Origin: Gymnothorax reevesii
Lineage: Eukaryota > Chordata > Actinopteri > Anguilliformes > Muraenidae
Direction of reading: 5' to 3'
DNA length: 64,000 nt
Assembly: GCA_029721435.1 (NCBI GenBank)
Contig: CM056573.1
Span: 4,951,501 to 5,015,500, forward strand
Shown in pieces: positions 1-10,900 of this stretch; the stretch's first letter is position 1, and every line of letters starts with the position of its first letter. Under the pieces are notes generated by a model that had not been told where the DNA came from, did not search any database, and worked only from the letters and a program-made list of their open reading frames with translations. The translations under genes and the position numbers were made by a program.

Positions 1-860
1 TAATTGAGCAGTATCATCTCCTGGGTTGCGGTTTGCATCCCTAGTTCTGGGCCATGTGGAGTAAAAGAGCATTTAATGTGCTCTTATTTTGTTTATTTTG
101 TCTTTTTACCTTTTCTTAAACTGCACTTTAATAGCCAGTTGTGTTTTTTTTGAACGATGACAATAAACCTTACAGTTTGTGGGGAAAAAAAGTTGTGCCA
201 AAGAATCGTGATCTCAATTCGAAACAAAAAAAAACCACGAATCGCATTTTTTCCGGAATTGTGCAGCCCTCGTTCACATGCGATTAATAAGTTATTGCGA
301 AATTCTTGTCATTTCTGTAAGGGACTTTGGACTAATATGCAGATCTTACCTTGAGAATAAAAATATGCGCTAGGCATTCTGTAAGACAGTTGCAAAAGTG
401 ATATATGAGCTATATGTAAGCAGGTAGGACCCGTACCTGTTTTAGAGGGTAGCTCTAGTGTCCTATCCAGATGGCAGGAGGACCCAGCATCAGGTCCCGG
501 CCTCCCAGCGCAATTCAATTTAATCCCACAATGTACTATAATAGTAATGGGGATTGGGACAAAGGGGCTTTTCCACGTCACGGGTTAAATCGGAAAAGGG
601 GTGTTGTCTTGTGCGACATACCTGTACCATAATTAGACCTGGAAACACTTGACCACTCCCTGCACCCCTCCCCAACAGCAATAGGATCAAATTGCCCCAT
701 TATGCAGAGACACCATCACATTAAACTTGAGTAACAGCAGTAACTCCTAATTAGAGCTGAAAACTCAGTTATTTGTTTTCTTCTGGAAGAGTGCTTCAAT
801 AATGCACAGGAAGTAAAATAATTGAATAAAAATTACATTAAACCACATTTGTTTCCAGTG
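1..860. other. intronic sequence, no feature recognised
   Basis: AT-rich DNA with short A and T runs. I see no exon of xdh and no clear repeat. It is assigned to an xdh intron only because the first visible xdh exon (7823) begins mid-protein, so the preceding exons must lie further upstream. Confidence 0.5.
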
Positions 861-1050
861 AACATAACATAACATAACATGAATGGCAAGAACAGGCCTT
901 TCAGCCCAACTACGCTTGCCAGTTTCTTTATACTATTGTGAATATATCCCGTCAGATACTCAATGACTCAGTGGTATCTAGCTTTAAGTCAAGTCTGCTC
1001 TTGAAAACCCCCAAGGTCTCTGCCTCAACAATATGGTCAGGCAAGCTATT

Positions 1051-1545
1051 TCACATTGAAATTACTCTTTGGGTGAAGAAATATTTCCGAATATCAGTGC
1101 TAAATTTACCTTTGGTCAACTTCCATTTGTGACCCCGAGTTCTACTCGCAACACTTGGTCGAAGGAATCCTGCATAATTCACTTTGTTAATCCCTTTAAC
1201 ATATTTAAAGACCTCAATCAAATCACCCCTGAGTCTCCGTTTCCTAAGACTAAAGACATTAAGGATCTTCAGCCTCTTCTGATAGCTTTCATCTTTTATA
1301 CCTGGAATAAGCTTACTGGCTCTTCTCTGAACTTTCTCTAGAGCCTCTATATCTTTCTTAAAGTATGGTTCCAAGAACTGTTCACAATACTCCAGATGTG
1401 GTCTGACGAATGTGTTGTACAAAAGAAGCATCACCTCCTTAGATTTGTACTCAATACTTTTGGCAATGTATCCCAGCATCTGATTAGCTTTTTTAACTGC
1501 TACGGCACAATGGCTAGAGCCTGTGAGGGTTTGGTCAACAATCAC
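1051..1545 (-). pseudogene. LINE reverse transcriptase, C-terminal (thumb/connection) region
   Basis: An uninterrupted 164-codon stretch resembles the region after the RT palm in CR1/L2 elements. It carries the recognisable block LLYNTFVRPHLEYC followed by a KVQRRASKLIPG-like motif. It belongs to the same element as the RT core at 1774-3001 but is separated from it by a frame break at about 1546-1770. Confidence 0.85.
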
Positions 1546-1773
1546 TCCCAGATCTTTCTTGTGTGCAGCACATTCCAGTTTTAAACCTCACTTGAAGTAA
1601 GCCCATCTAATGTTTTTATTACATACATGTACAACTTTACATTTTGCTACATTAAATTTCATTTGCCACCTTTCTGCCCAATTCTGGATTCTATCCAAAT
1701 CATCCTGAATCACTTTAGTGGACCCTTAACTATTTGCCAAACCCCCCAATTTAGTATCATCTACAAATTTTAC

Positions 1774-3001
1774 CTATCTGCTCCCAATATTACTATCAAG
1801 GTCATTAATGTAGATGAGGAACAGCAGGGGCCCCAACACCAATCCCTGGGGGACGTCACTCCCCATCATACCTAGCACAGATGAGATACCACTGACCACC
1901 ACTCTTTGTGTTCTGTCCTGTAACCAGTTTTGAATCCACTCCAGAATACCTCCTTTAACTCCAATGGAGCTCATTTTAAAAATTAGTCTCTTATGCGGTA
2001 CTGTATTGAATGCTTTCTGAAAATCCAAGTGTATGATGTCATAAGCCCTGCTCTGGTCTTAAATCTTGGTGGCCTCTTCAAAAAATTCCAGACGGTTTGT
2101 CAGGCATGACCTTTCCTTACGAAAACCATGTTGGCAATCCCTCAAGATACGATTACGTATCAAGAAATAAGTCCAGCTCATCTTTTATGATAGATGCCAA
2201 TATTTTGCACGCAATGCAAGTTAAACTGACTGGCCTGTAGTTTCATGGCTTGGTACGGTCCCCTTTCTTATATATTGGTATTATATTGCCCAGCTTCCAG
2301 TCATTTGATGCTTCTCCAGTTTCTAAAGACCGCCTGAAGATGGGGGATATCGGCTTAAAGATTATTTCACCAACTTCCCTGAGCACTCTAGGATATAAGC
2401 CATCAGGACCCGCTGCCTTATCTGCTTTTAGTTTATGCAACTTGTCTAATACTTCGTTATCCCGTACCTCAATTTCTGCTTGTCATGCCCTCTGGCCAAA
2501 TAAAGGCAAAAGGCCTCTGAGGTAAAATTCTCAACAAAGTAACTGTAAGGCATCCGCAATATCCTTGTTATCAAATAGCAGCGATCCATTTTTATTCTTG
2601 ATGCACTTAACCTGCTCTTTATCTTTCCTTTTTCTGCTACAGTACTGAAAGAAGCGCTTAGGGTTAGTTCTTGTTCCCTCTGCAATTTGTCTTTCATACA
2701 GTCTTCTAGCATTCCTCAGCTCTTTTTTGACAACAGCCCACATTTTACAGTATTCAGCCTTAGTGTTCTCATTGTTATCCTTTATGTAAATCTTATAAAG
2801 ATTCCTCTTTTCCCTCAAAATCCTACGAATACTTTTGGTCATCCACTGAGGATTCTGCTTTTTCAGCTTACATTTGGACACCCTTGGAATGAATCTGCAT
2901 TGTGATTCAAGTAAAACCCCCTTAAATCTTTCCCACATCTCATTTACGGACTCACAGTCCAGGAGCGTCTCCCATTTTATTTCACTTAGATATGAGCGCA
3001 T
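1774..3001 (-). pseudogene. LINE reverse transcriptase core, broken
   Basis: Minus-strand frames contain RT landmarks. Near 2440-2243 there is a KADKAAGPDGL motif followed by IIPIYKKGD. Near 2028-1774 there are DFQKAFNTVPH and the strongly conserved VPQGLVLGPLLFLIYIND. An upstream segment (3001-2531) looks like the linker between endonuclease and RT. The pieces lie in different frames with several stops, so no working enzyme can be made. The order and family are clear. Confidence 0.85.
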
Positions 3002-3056
3002 CCTGCTCGCCTAAAATTGCAAATTTTTGTTTTTGAATACACATTTTATCTTCCCA

Positions 3057-3585
3057 TTAGACATCAAAATTAACAGCAGAGTGATCAGAGTGATCAAGTG
3101 GCTCCAGTACCTCAACATTGCTAATTCTATCTGGGTCATTACAGAGCACTAAGTCTAAAACTGCCGTCTCTCTTGTAGGTTTATTAACATACTGCACCAA
3201 GAAATTATCATTTATAACACCTAGAAATTCTTCCTCCCCCCTATCCTGTCCTTTCACCATTTCCCAATTGATAGGATAAGGATAATTTATGTCTCCCATA
3301 ATAATTGTCCCTCCTCCTCTACAAGCTTGCGTAATCCTCTAAAAAAGCATTTCATTGATTGTACTGTCCAAAGCTGGTGGTCGATAGCATACTCCTATGT
3401 TTAAACCTGTCTCGTGTTTGCCAATGAGCCTGACCAAGATACAGGGCAAGGAATGTTCAATTTCGGGAATTTCCTGTACATTTGTTTTTGTTCACATAGA
3501 TTGCTACACCTGGAAATTATTTTTTTATGCTTCTTGCATTCAAGTAAAAACATTTCAGGTTATTACTAATGCTCTTCCTCCTTGA
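3057..3585 (-). pseudogene. LINE AP-endonuclease remnants
   Basis: The minus strand shows a CFYLNARSIKN-like start of an endonuclease domain near 3560-3510 and a GDINYP motif near 3300, followed by a block ending DHSDHSAV near 3070. In CR1-type LINEs these flank the endonuclease active site. The domain is much shorter than a complete endonuclease (about 230 residues), so a large part between the first motif and GDINYP is missing. Confidence 0.75.
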
Positions 3586-3854
3586 TTTCCCATGCGGCCG
3601 CTGCTCCAAGCCCCCCACTACACTTTGTTGCTTTAAAAGTATATCATCAATAGTGCATGTAATGCTGTCAGCCTCCAGTGGGGCAGTCTGCTTTCCCTAT
3701 GTGTAACACTCACTAATCTCCCTGCCCCCCCAAGTCCCTAGTTTAAATAATCCTGTGCTACCCTGAACATATGCTGGCCCAGTGCAAAGGTACCCCTCCG
3801 GTTCAGGTGCAGCCCGTCAGGCTTGTACAGGTCACCCCTGTCCCAGAGAAAGTT

Positions 3855-4691
3855 CTAGTGCCCCATAAACCTATACCCCTCTTTCCTAGACCAGGTTCGT
3901 TGGCACGTGTTAAACCTCCAGATGAAATTCTGCTTTCCTCTGCTTGCACGTGGTACCGGTAGAATCCCGGAGAACACTACTGTTGAGGATCTGCTCCTAA
4001 GCTTCTCAGCCAATTCCACAAATTTGCCCGGCAGAACCTCTAACCTCCCCTTACCTATGTCATTTGTCCCAACATGGACTATGACAACTGGATCCCTCCC
4101 CGCTCTGGCCAGGGGCTTGTCCGCACGCTCCAGGAGGTCTCCTACCTGGGCACCAGGCAGGCAACACACCGTACGAGACTCCTTGTCGCCCGAACAGACT
4201 AAGCTATCTATTCCTCTAAGTATTGAGTCCCCCACTATCAATAACTCTCTTTTCTGAGGGGTAGAGGCCAACAGGGTGCCCTGCTGCTCATCAGTCCCCT
4301 CACTCTCAGGGTCAGGGGCCAAGTCGAGTTCCTGCAAGGGCTGGAATCAGTTGGACTCCTCAACCACTGGAGGAGCTGTTGCTGTACGGCGTGCACGCCC
4401 TTTCCTGCGCTGTCGACCTACAGTCACCCAACTTTCTCTCCCTGCCTGTTCTGGGATCCCAGTACCACCCTGCTTTGGCGTACACACCATTTCTCTAAAC
4501 GACATACTACTTAGTTCCTCTAGGAACTATACTGATTGTGAATTATGTTGCGCCGCCAACTGGCCCTGAAGATCAAGGATCTTGCTCTCCAGATGCTCAA
4601 CTAGCTGGCACCGGTGGCAGACAAACCCACCCTGGAAATCTCTTTCCAAAAGTGCGATTATCCTGCAACCGTCACATAGTTTTGGCCACAT
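3855..4691 (-). pseudogene. LINE ORF1: cysteine motif plus esterase-like domain
   Basis: On the minus strand an ATG at 4691 opens a short frame with two CxxC pairs (CDGC and CHRC), like the N-terminal zinc motif of CR1/L2 ORF1. After a stop, a second frame (4337-3855) carries LLIVGDSILRGID and VIVHVGTNDIG. These are the block I (GDS) and block III (GxND) motifs of SGNH hydrolases, as found in CR1 ORF1 esterases. The catalytic blocks are intact, but the frame is broken. Confidence 0.75.
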
Positions 4692-4920
4692 TTTGAAACC
4701 CCTCCCTAATGACCTCGCTCACCCTAGATAAAAGAAAATTACTAATGCCGAGACAGAAGCTGAGGAACCACAATTTATTAATTTATTAACCTAAGAAGCC
4801 CTAAGCAGCAGTCACTATAGAAACCGTGGAGAAACTATGTTAATGGATTATAAGCCTCTTTTAACAGGGGCTTAGTTTCAGTTAACAGAAATGAGATACC
4901 AAATTGAGCCAAACTCTATA

Positions 4921-5831
4921 CAGCCCCCTCCATAATTATTGGCACCCCTGGTTAAGATGTGTTCTTTAGCTTCTAATAAATTCAGTTTTTTTTCTAAATG
5001 ATATAGGACCACAATGAAAAAGAGTAAAATCCAACCTTTAATTCAAGTGCATTTATTCAGTGGCAAAAAAATCCCACATTAAGAAATAATTATTTTACAT
5101 CAAATCATGAGTGCCACAATTATTAGCACCCCTGATGTTAAATACTTTGTACAACCCCCTTTTGCCAACAAAATAGCACCTAATCTTCTCCTATAATTTT
5201 TCACAAGATGGGGGAATACAGAAAGAGGAATCTTCGACCATTCTTCTTTACACAATCTCTCTCCAGCGACCTGTGTCCTCTCCTCTGCATTGTTCTCTTC
5301 AGCTCACTCTGCAGGTTGTCAATGTGGTTGAGGTCTTGGGACTGAGATGGCCATGGGAGGAGCTTGATTCTGCGTCTGATGAACCATTTTTGTGTAGATT
5401 TGGCCACATGTTTAGGGTCATCATCTTGCTGAAAGTCCCAGTGACAACCCATCTTCAGCTTTCGGGCAGAGGCCACCAGATTTTGATTTAAAATGTCCTG
5501 GTATTTCATAGGGTTCATGATGCCATGCACCCTAACAAGGTACCCAGGGCCTCTGGAAGAGAAACAGGCCTACAGCATCACCGATCCTCCTCCATACTTC
5601 ACAGTGGGCATGAGGTGCTTTTCTGCATGCTCATCTTTTGCCGTCCGCCAGAACCACTGATAGTGTTTGTTGCCAAAAAGCTCTATTTTGGTCTCATCTG
5701 ACCAAAGAACATGGTCCCAGTTGAAGTCCCAGTACCGCTTAGCGAACTCCAGATGTTTGTGTTTATGATCGTGGTTTTTTCCGTGCATGCCTCCCAAACA
5801 GCTTGTTGGCATGTAGATAGCGCCTGATGGT
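4921..5831 (-). mobile_element. Tc1-like transposon, family A, truncated copy
   Basis: A TA dinucleotide (4919-4920) precedes an outer terminal repeat starting CAGCCCCCTCC, which is the same end as the element at 53404-54941. The minus strand encodes fragments of a DD34E transposase: WSDETKIELFG near 5690, DDDPKHVAK near 5410 and WPSQSQDLN near 5350. Homology to the other copy stops at about 5831, before the transposase N-terminus, so the 5' third and the second terminal repeat are missing. Confidence 0.85.
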
Positions 5832-5950
5832 TGGTTTGGATCAGTGCAGTAGATCAGATCAGTTGATCTCGATGTATAACCAACTTTAAAAGTAAATCTT
5901 GGCTCCAAAAAGGTTGGGCACCCCTGCTCTACATCAATGCCAGTACACTG
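5832..5950. repeat. short unclassified repeat end adjoining the truncated Tc1
   Basis: Sequence unrelated to Tc1 follows the break at 5831 and includes a GGTTGGGCACCCCTGCTC stretch of the kind seen at the ends of some hAT-type elements. It may be the element whose insertion or deletion cut the Tc1 copy. The assignment rests on pattern memory only. Confidence 0.3.
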
Positions 5951-6082
5951 CAATATCAGTGAATTTAATGGAGTGATACTAAAAATGATACTTCCATCAC
6001 CATATTAGAGAGCAAAGTTAAGCAAATTTACATATACTGATTGATTACATTACTTTGTTTACTGTTGTAGCTCTGTATTGTA

Positions 6083-7642
6083 CAACCCTAATTCCAAAAT
6101 ATTTGGGACGAAATGTAAATTGTGAATAAAATCAAAATGCAATGACTTTCAGATCGTATGAGCCAATATTTTATTTACCAAAGAACATAGATAAAATTTC
6201 AAATGTTGAAACAGACATTTTACAATTTTATCCACAAAATGAGCTTATTTCAAATTTTCTGGCTTCAACAGGTCTCCAAAAAGGACACAGGCAAAAAAAG
6301 GCTGAAAAAGCCATTCATATATAAGCGAGTCAGCTGAAAGAACTTTTAGGAAGTAATTCAATTAACTGGAATCAGGTGGCTATAAAATGGATGTCTTAGA
6401 GAGGCTGAGTCTCTCAGAAGTGAAGATGGCCGAAGGCTTTCCAACCTGTGGAGGCTTGCGTAATAAAAATGATGGAATACTTTTAAAACAATATTCCTCA
6501 ATGTCAAATTGCAAAAGCTTTGAAGGTCTCATCATCGAGGGTGCATAACATCATCAAAAGATTCAGAGAAACTGGAAAAATCTCTGCGTAAGGGACAAGG
6601 CCCAAGACCTTTATTGGATTCCAGTGGTCTTTGGGCCCTCAGATGCCGCTGCATAACTCACTGGCATGATTCTGTCCTTGACATTATTGAATGGGCCCAG
6701 GAATACTTCAAGAAACCACTGTCTGTAAACAGTCTGCCATGCCATCCACAGATGCCACTTAAAACTCTATCAAACAAAAAGGAAGCTATTGTTGAGCATG
6801 ATCCAGAAGCGCCACCGTGTTCTGTGGGCCGAGGCTCATTTAAAATGGATTGTAGCAAAGTGTCCTGTGGTTAGACGAGTCAAAATTTGACATTCTTAGT
6901 AGAAATCATGGGCGTCGTGTCCTCCGAGCTAAAGAGGAGAAAGACCACCGCTCCTGTTATCAGCGTTCAGTTCAAAAGCAAGCATCTTTGATGGTATGGG
7001 GATGCATTAGTGTATAAGGTGTTGGACGCTTGCATGTTTTAAAAAGCACCATGAATGCTGAAAGGTATATAAAGAAACATATGCTCCCCTTCAGATGACA
7101 TCTCTTCCAGGGAAGGTTGTGTGTGTTTCTGCAGGACAATGCAAAACCACATACTGCAGCTATTACAACGGCATGGCTTCGTAGTAGAAGAGTCTGTGTG
7201 CAGAACTGGCCTGCCTGCAGTCCTGATCTTTCACTGATTTAGAACATTTTGGCGTATAATGAAACGAAAAGTGCATCAAAGGAGACCCAAAACTCTCCAG
7301 CAGCTGTAGGCCTGTATTAAACAAAAGTGGGATCAAATTCCAATGGCTAAACTCAAGAAATTTGACTCCTCAGTGCCCAGACGCCTCCACTCTGTTAAAG
7401 AGGGGATGCTACATCATGGTAAACAGGCCCCTTTCCCAACTTTTTTGAGACCTGTTGCAGCCATCAAATTTTAAATGAGCTCATTTTGTGGATAAAATTG
7501 TAAAATTTCTCAATTTCAACATTTGCTTTGTTATCTCTGTTCTATTGTGAATAAAATACTGGCTGGTGTGATTTGAAAGTCATTGCATTTTGATTTTATT
7601 CACAATTTACACTTTGTCCCAACTATTTCGGAATTGGGGTTG
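6083..7642 (+). mobile_element. Tc1-like transposon, family B, complete ends, decayed
   Basis: The element is flanked by TA (6081-6082 and 7643-7644). It has long inverted ends: the left side starts CAACCCTAATTCCAAAATA and the right side ends with the matching GGAATTGGGGTTG. The inner subterminal parts also match in inverted orientation around the ATTTTGATTTTATTCACAA block. The + strand carries transposase fragments from about 6430 to 7440 (for example a [14 protein letters not shown] block near 6780-6830) with many stops. The same family is present at 46388-47970. Confidence 0.9.
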
Positions 7643-7822
7643 TAATTTAATGTACATTTCAAAAATGTTATCTTTTAATTCATGTAACCTGATAAGAGTT
7701 CATGTTTTTCCACTTTCATCCATGGTAATTTTATGATACCTTTTAACGCAAAAATTCTGCATCATGTGCCTTAAATACAGCAATGCAGCATGTGTCTGAA
7801 CTGGCTCTTTTCTGGTTTTCAG

Positions 7823-7916
7823 GCTATTGGTGGAAACATCATCACTGCCAGTCCAATCTCAGACCTCAACCCTGTGTTCATGGCTGCTGGCTGCAGGCTC
7901 ACGCTACAGTCCAAAG
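7823..7916 (+). CDS. xdh: xdh exon a (first visible)
   Basis: Acceptor TTTTCAG ends at 7822 and donor GTGATC starts at 7917. The exon encodes [15 protein letters not shown], the strongly conserved block in the XDH FAD domain. It starts mid-protein (about residue 352 of the mammalian enzyme). Confidence 0.95.
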
Positions 7917-10900
7917 GTGATCTTTCAGTTCAGTTCTGTCCAATACTGTTCCTTCCTGAAGGTTTTTACTCTACCAGGAACAAAGGACACCTCATTCAAC
8001 TCAATCAAACTAACCCCTGTTCCCTCGCCCAATCCACACACCCCCCCCCCCCCTTCTCTACCAAATATTGATTAAAATGAACTATTACATGGACAGTGTT
8101 TAACATAAACATAATTGATTCTATTTTTTTGCACCAAAGATTTTGTGATTAAATTTTTTGCTCCGATTATGGTTTTTTTCAATACTTTATAAATCATGCT
8201 GAATAAATATTTGTTGTCAACTTACGGGTTCACTTCACAGGGAATAAAGTATACCTTTTTATGGCATATGCCAGTAAACGGCCAAAAAAGAGTTCAAGTG
8301 ATTCTAATAATTTGCTCCGTACCTGTACATATGCTGGGAAAATAAGATTAAACAAATACAATCTTCCATTAAAAAAATTGAATGTCAGGATTATTTGCTA
8401 ACGCAGGTGACTAGGAGCTACAGGAAATGATGCATAAAGCACAGTGTGGCATTTGTATGCAATATGAATTCAACAGTGATACATGTACAACTGTAAAAAA
8501 AAATTAACAAAATTCTGATTCTGTGGTGTAGGAGGCAAACGGATTCTTCAGATGGACAATTCGTTCTTCCCTGGCTATCGAAAAACCGCAATGAAACCAG
8601 ATGAGCTTTTGGTCTCCATAGAGATCCCTTTCACAAAGAAGGTGAGTTACTGGGCACAGTTACTGGCCTGTGAGAGAAGTTCCCGGTGAAATTGCCACCC
8701 CTGCAACAGGCTGAAAGAAACGGCCTCAAGAAATTCCTGAACTAGTTTTCTGTTTATATCCTCAGGCAAAAAGGGGTCTAGGCCATTGGGCACACTTTTC
8801 AGAATGTAATTTCAAGCGGATCTGCTTGTTGGCAAATCTTAGGACTATATCCGGTTGTTTGTTCTGTCCCAGGGCCAGTACTTCCGTGCTTTCAAGCAGT
8901 CCCAGCGTCGGGAGGATGACATCGCCATCGTAACCTGTGGAATGAACGTCAGATTTGAAGAGGACTCCAACACTGTGAAAAGCCTCCGACTCGGATACGG
9001 AGGAATGGCCCCAACAACAGTTCTGGCTAAGAACACCAGCAACCGGCTGATTGGCAGGTTGGCTTTATATGTTCAGACTTATTTTGGATCATGAAATGAG
9101 TCATTTTAATTTATTCTGCATTGCCATGTCATGAACTCTCATGAGATAAAAGTTTTCAGTTAATTATTGATAAATTAGTCGTGAAAATGGCACAGTTTGA
9201 AACTATACCTCAGATAGGATGTTCACGCATGTTGAAGATGCAGATTGTGTGCTACCTGTTGGCCTCTTGTCCAAATTTCCTTATCTTTCTGAATAAATTT
9301 TTAAAAAGCTTTAAAAAGGTGGCTGGAGCATAAGTTTTGTCAGGCATTCTGCCAACCTCACTAACATAGGAATGAATACATTATTACTTTCTTCATTCCC
9401 ATCCACCATCATAGGCTTGCACCCTTCATTGCTGCTTGCAGCTATATTGCTCAGATATGTTTTTGCTAAGTGCTGTGAGATGATAAAGTCAATAAATCTC
9501 AAGTCTCTTGCATTTAAGTTGCCCAGTTAAAATTTTTTGAGAAGCACATTTTTGATATCCAGACTTATATCATGGGTCTGGTTGCTTCCAAATCTGCTGT
9601 GGATCATCATTGGACCAAGCCTATCAAAAGCAGTGGAAAGGTTATCTATCTTAGTTTCAAGATATTGACCAATGAACTTCAAAATTGTGAATGACCAATG
9701 AACTTGTGGCCATTTTTTTTTTTACATGCGAAAGGTTGGTTAAAATGTAGTATATGTGCAGACCTTCATTGTGTCGGCACACAAAATTTTCCCCCACATT
9801 ATCACTGGGTGGTGATATAAAAAGCAAAAACGTAAAAATGCAGACAGAAAAAACAGAATGTTTGTGTAAGCTTATCATGCTCACAGAAATGAACTGGAGA
9901 TCTCTTCACAAACATGGCCACAATTAGCCATTTAAGTGTAAAAGATGTGTGAGCTTTCAGACACGCTTGCTGTTGTTAATGGATGAATGTTCCTGTACAG
10001 GACCTGGAGTGATGAGCTGATGCAGGATGCCTGTTCGCTGTTGGCTGAAGAAATGACCCTTGACCCCTCTGCGCCTGGCGGGATGGTCAAATACAGGTGT
10101 ACACTGGCAATCAGCCTCTTCTTCAAATTCTATCTAACCATCAAGCACAGGCTGGCAAAGGACCTCAAAACAGAGGTAAGTCTCCATCAGTTCTTCTAGA
10201 TGAAAGGCAGAAAACTGGATTTCTCTGCACACTTTTCGTCCTGAAAAATGGAGAATTACATTGAATGTAGATCAACTTCTATGTGGTGCTCAGCAAAGTG
10301 AGAAATCATGTGTCCCAAAAGTCATCTGACATTCGGCATGATAATGCTGTGAAGATCCTTTCCTTGAAAATGAAGCTCTTTTGAGTGTATTATATATAGT
10401 GTTATATTCCTTTTTATTTTTTTATTTTTTTACCCCTCAGCCCGACACAGGCACGAGGGGTATTGTCCCTTCGGCGGGCGGGCGGGCGGCTGCCAATTTT
10501 GTCTGGGCTATTTCTCTGTAACCACTTGGGTTAGGAACTTCATATTGTATATGTGGACTCCCCATGGGGGGTAGGTGTGCCTTTTCGAGGTTTCTTCCCA
10601 GTTTGACCTTTGACCTTGCAGCAGTGACCTTCGGGGCTGAGGGGTATTGCCCGCGTCAGCGAGGCCCATTTTTATTTATTTACTTAGAAATTTGGCATCT
10701 CCAATCCCACCCGAATCTGGAATGTCCAGTTGGGGAACTGTGTACAAGGCTTTCACATATGCAACCCTCTGTTGCCAACTCAGGAGAGTGAAGACAGTTC
10801 ACGGCTCTCCTCCAAAGCACTCGCCTGTCAGCCACTGCTTCTTATACACTCATTGGTTGAATCCTTGCAAGTTCAGAGCGAGGGCGAAGGATACCTGGAC

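Larger units (their letters stand above)
866..4750 (-). mobile_element. CR1-like non-LTR retrotransposon (LINE), nearly full length, decayed
   Basis: Read on the minus strand, this stretch shows in order an ORF1 with a cysteine-rich N-terminus and an SGNH-esterase-like domain, endonuclease fragments, the reverse transcriptase and the RT C-terminal region. It ends in a short tandem tail (TTATG units, 861-880 on the + strand). This order and the microsatellite tail are typical of the CR1/L2 superfamily. All reading frames carry stops or shifts, so it is inactive. The 5' end (about 4750) is estimated from the ORF1 start and is not precise. Confidence 0.85.
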
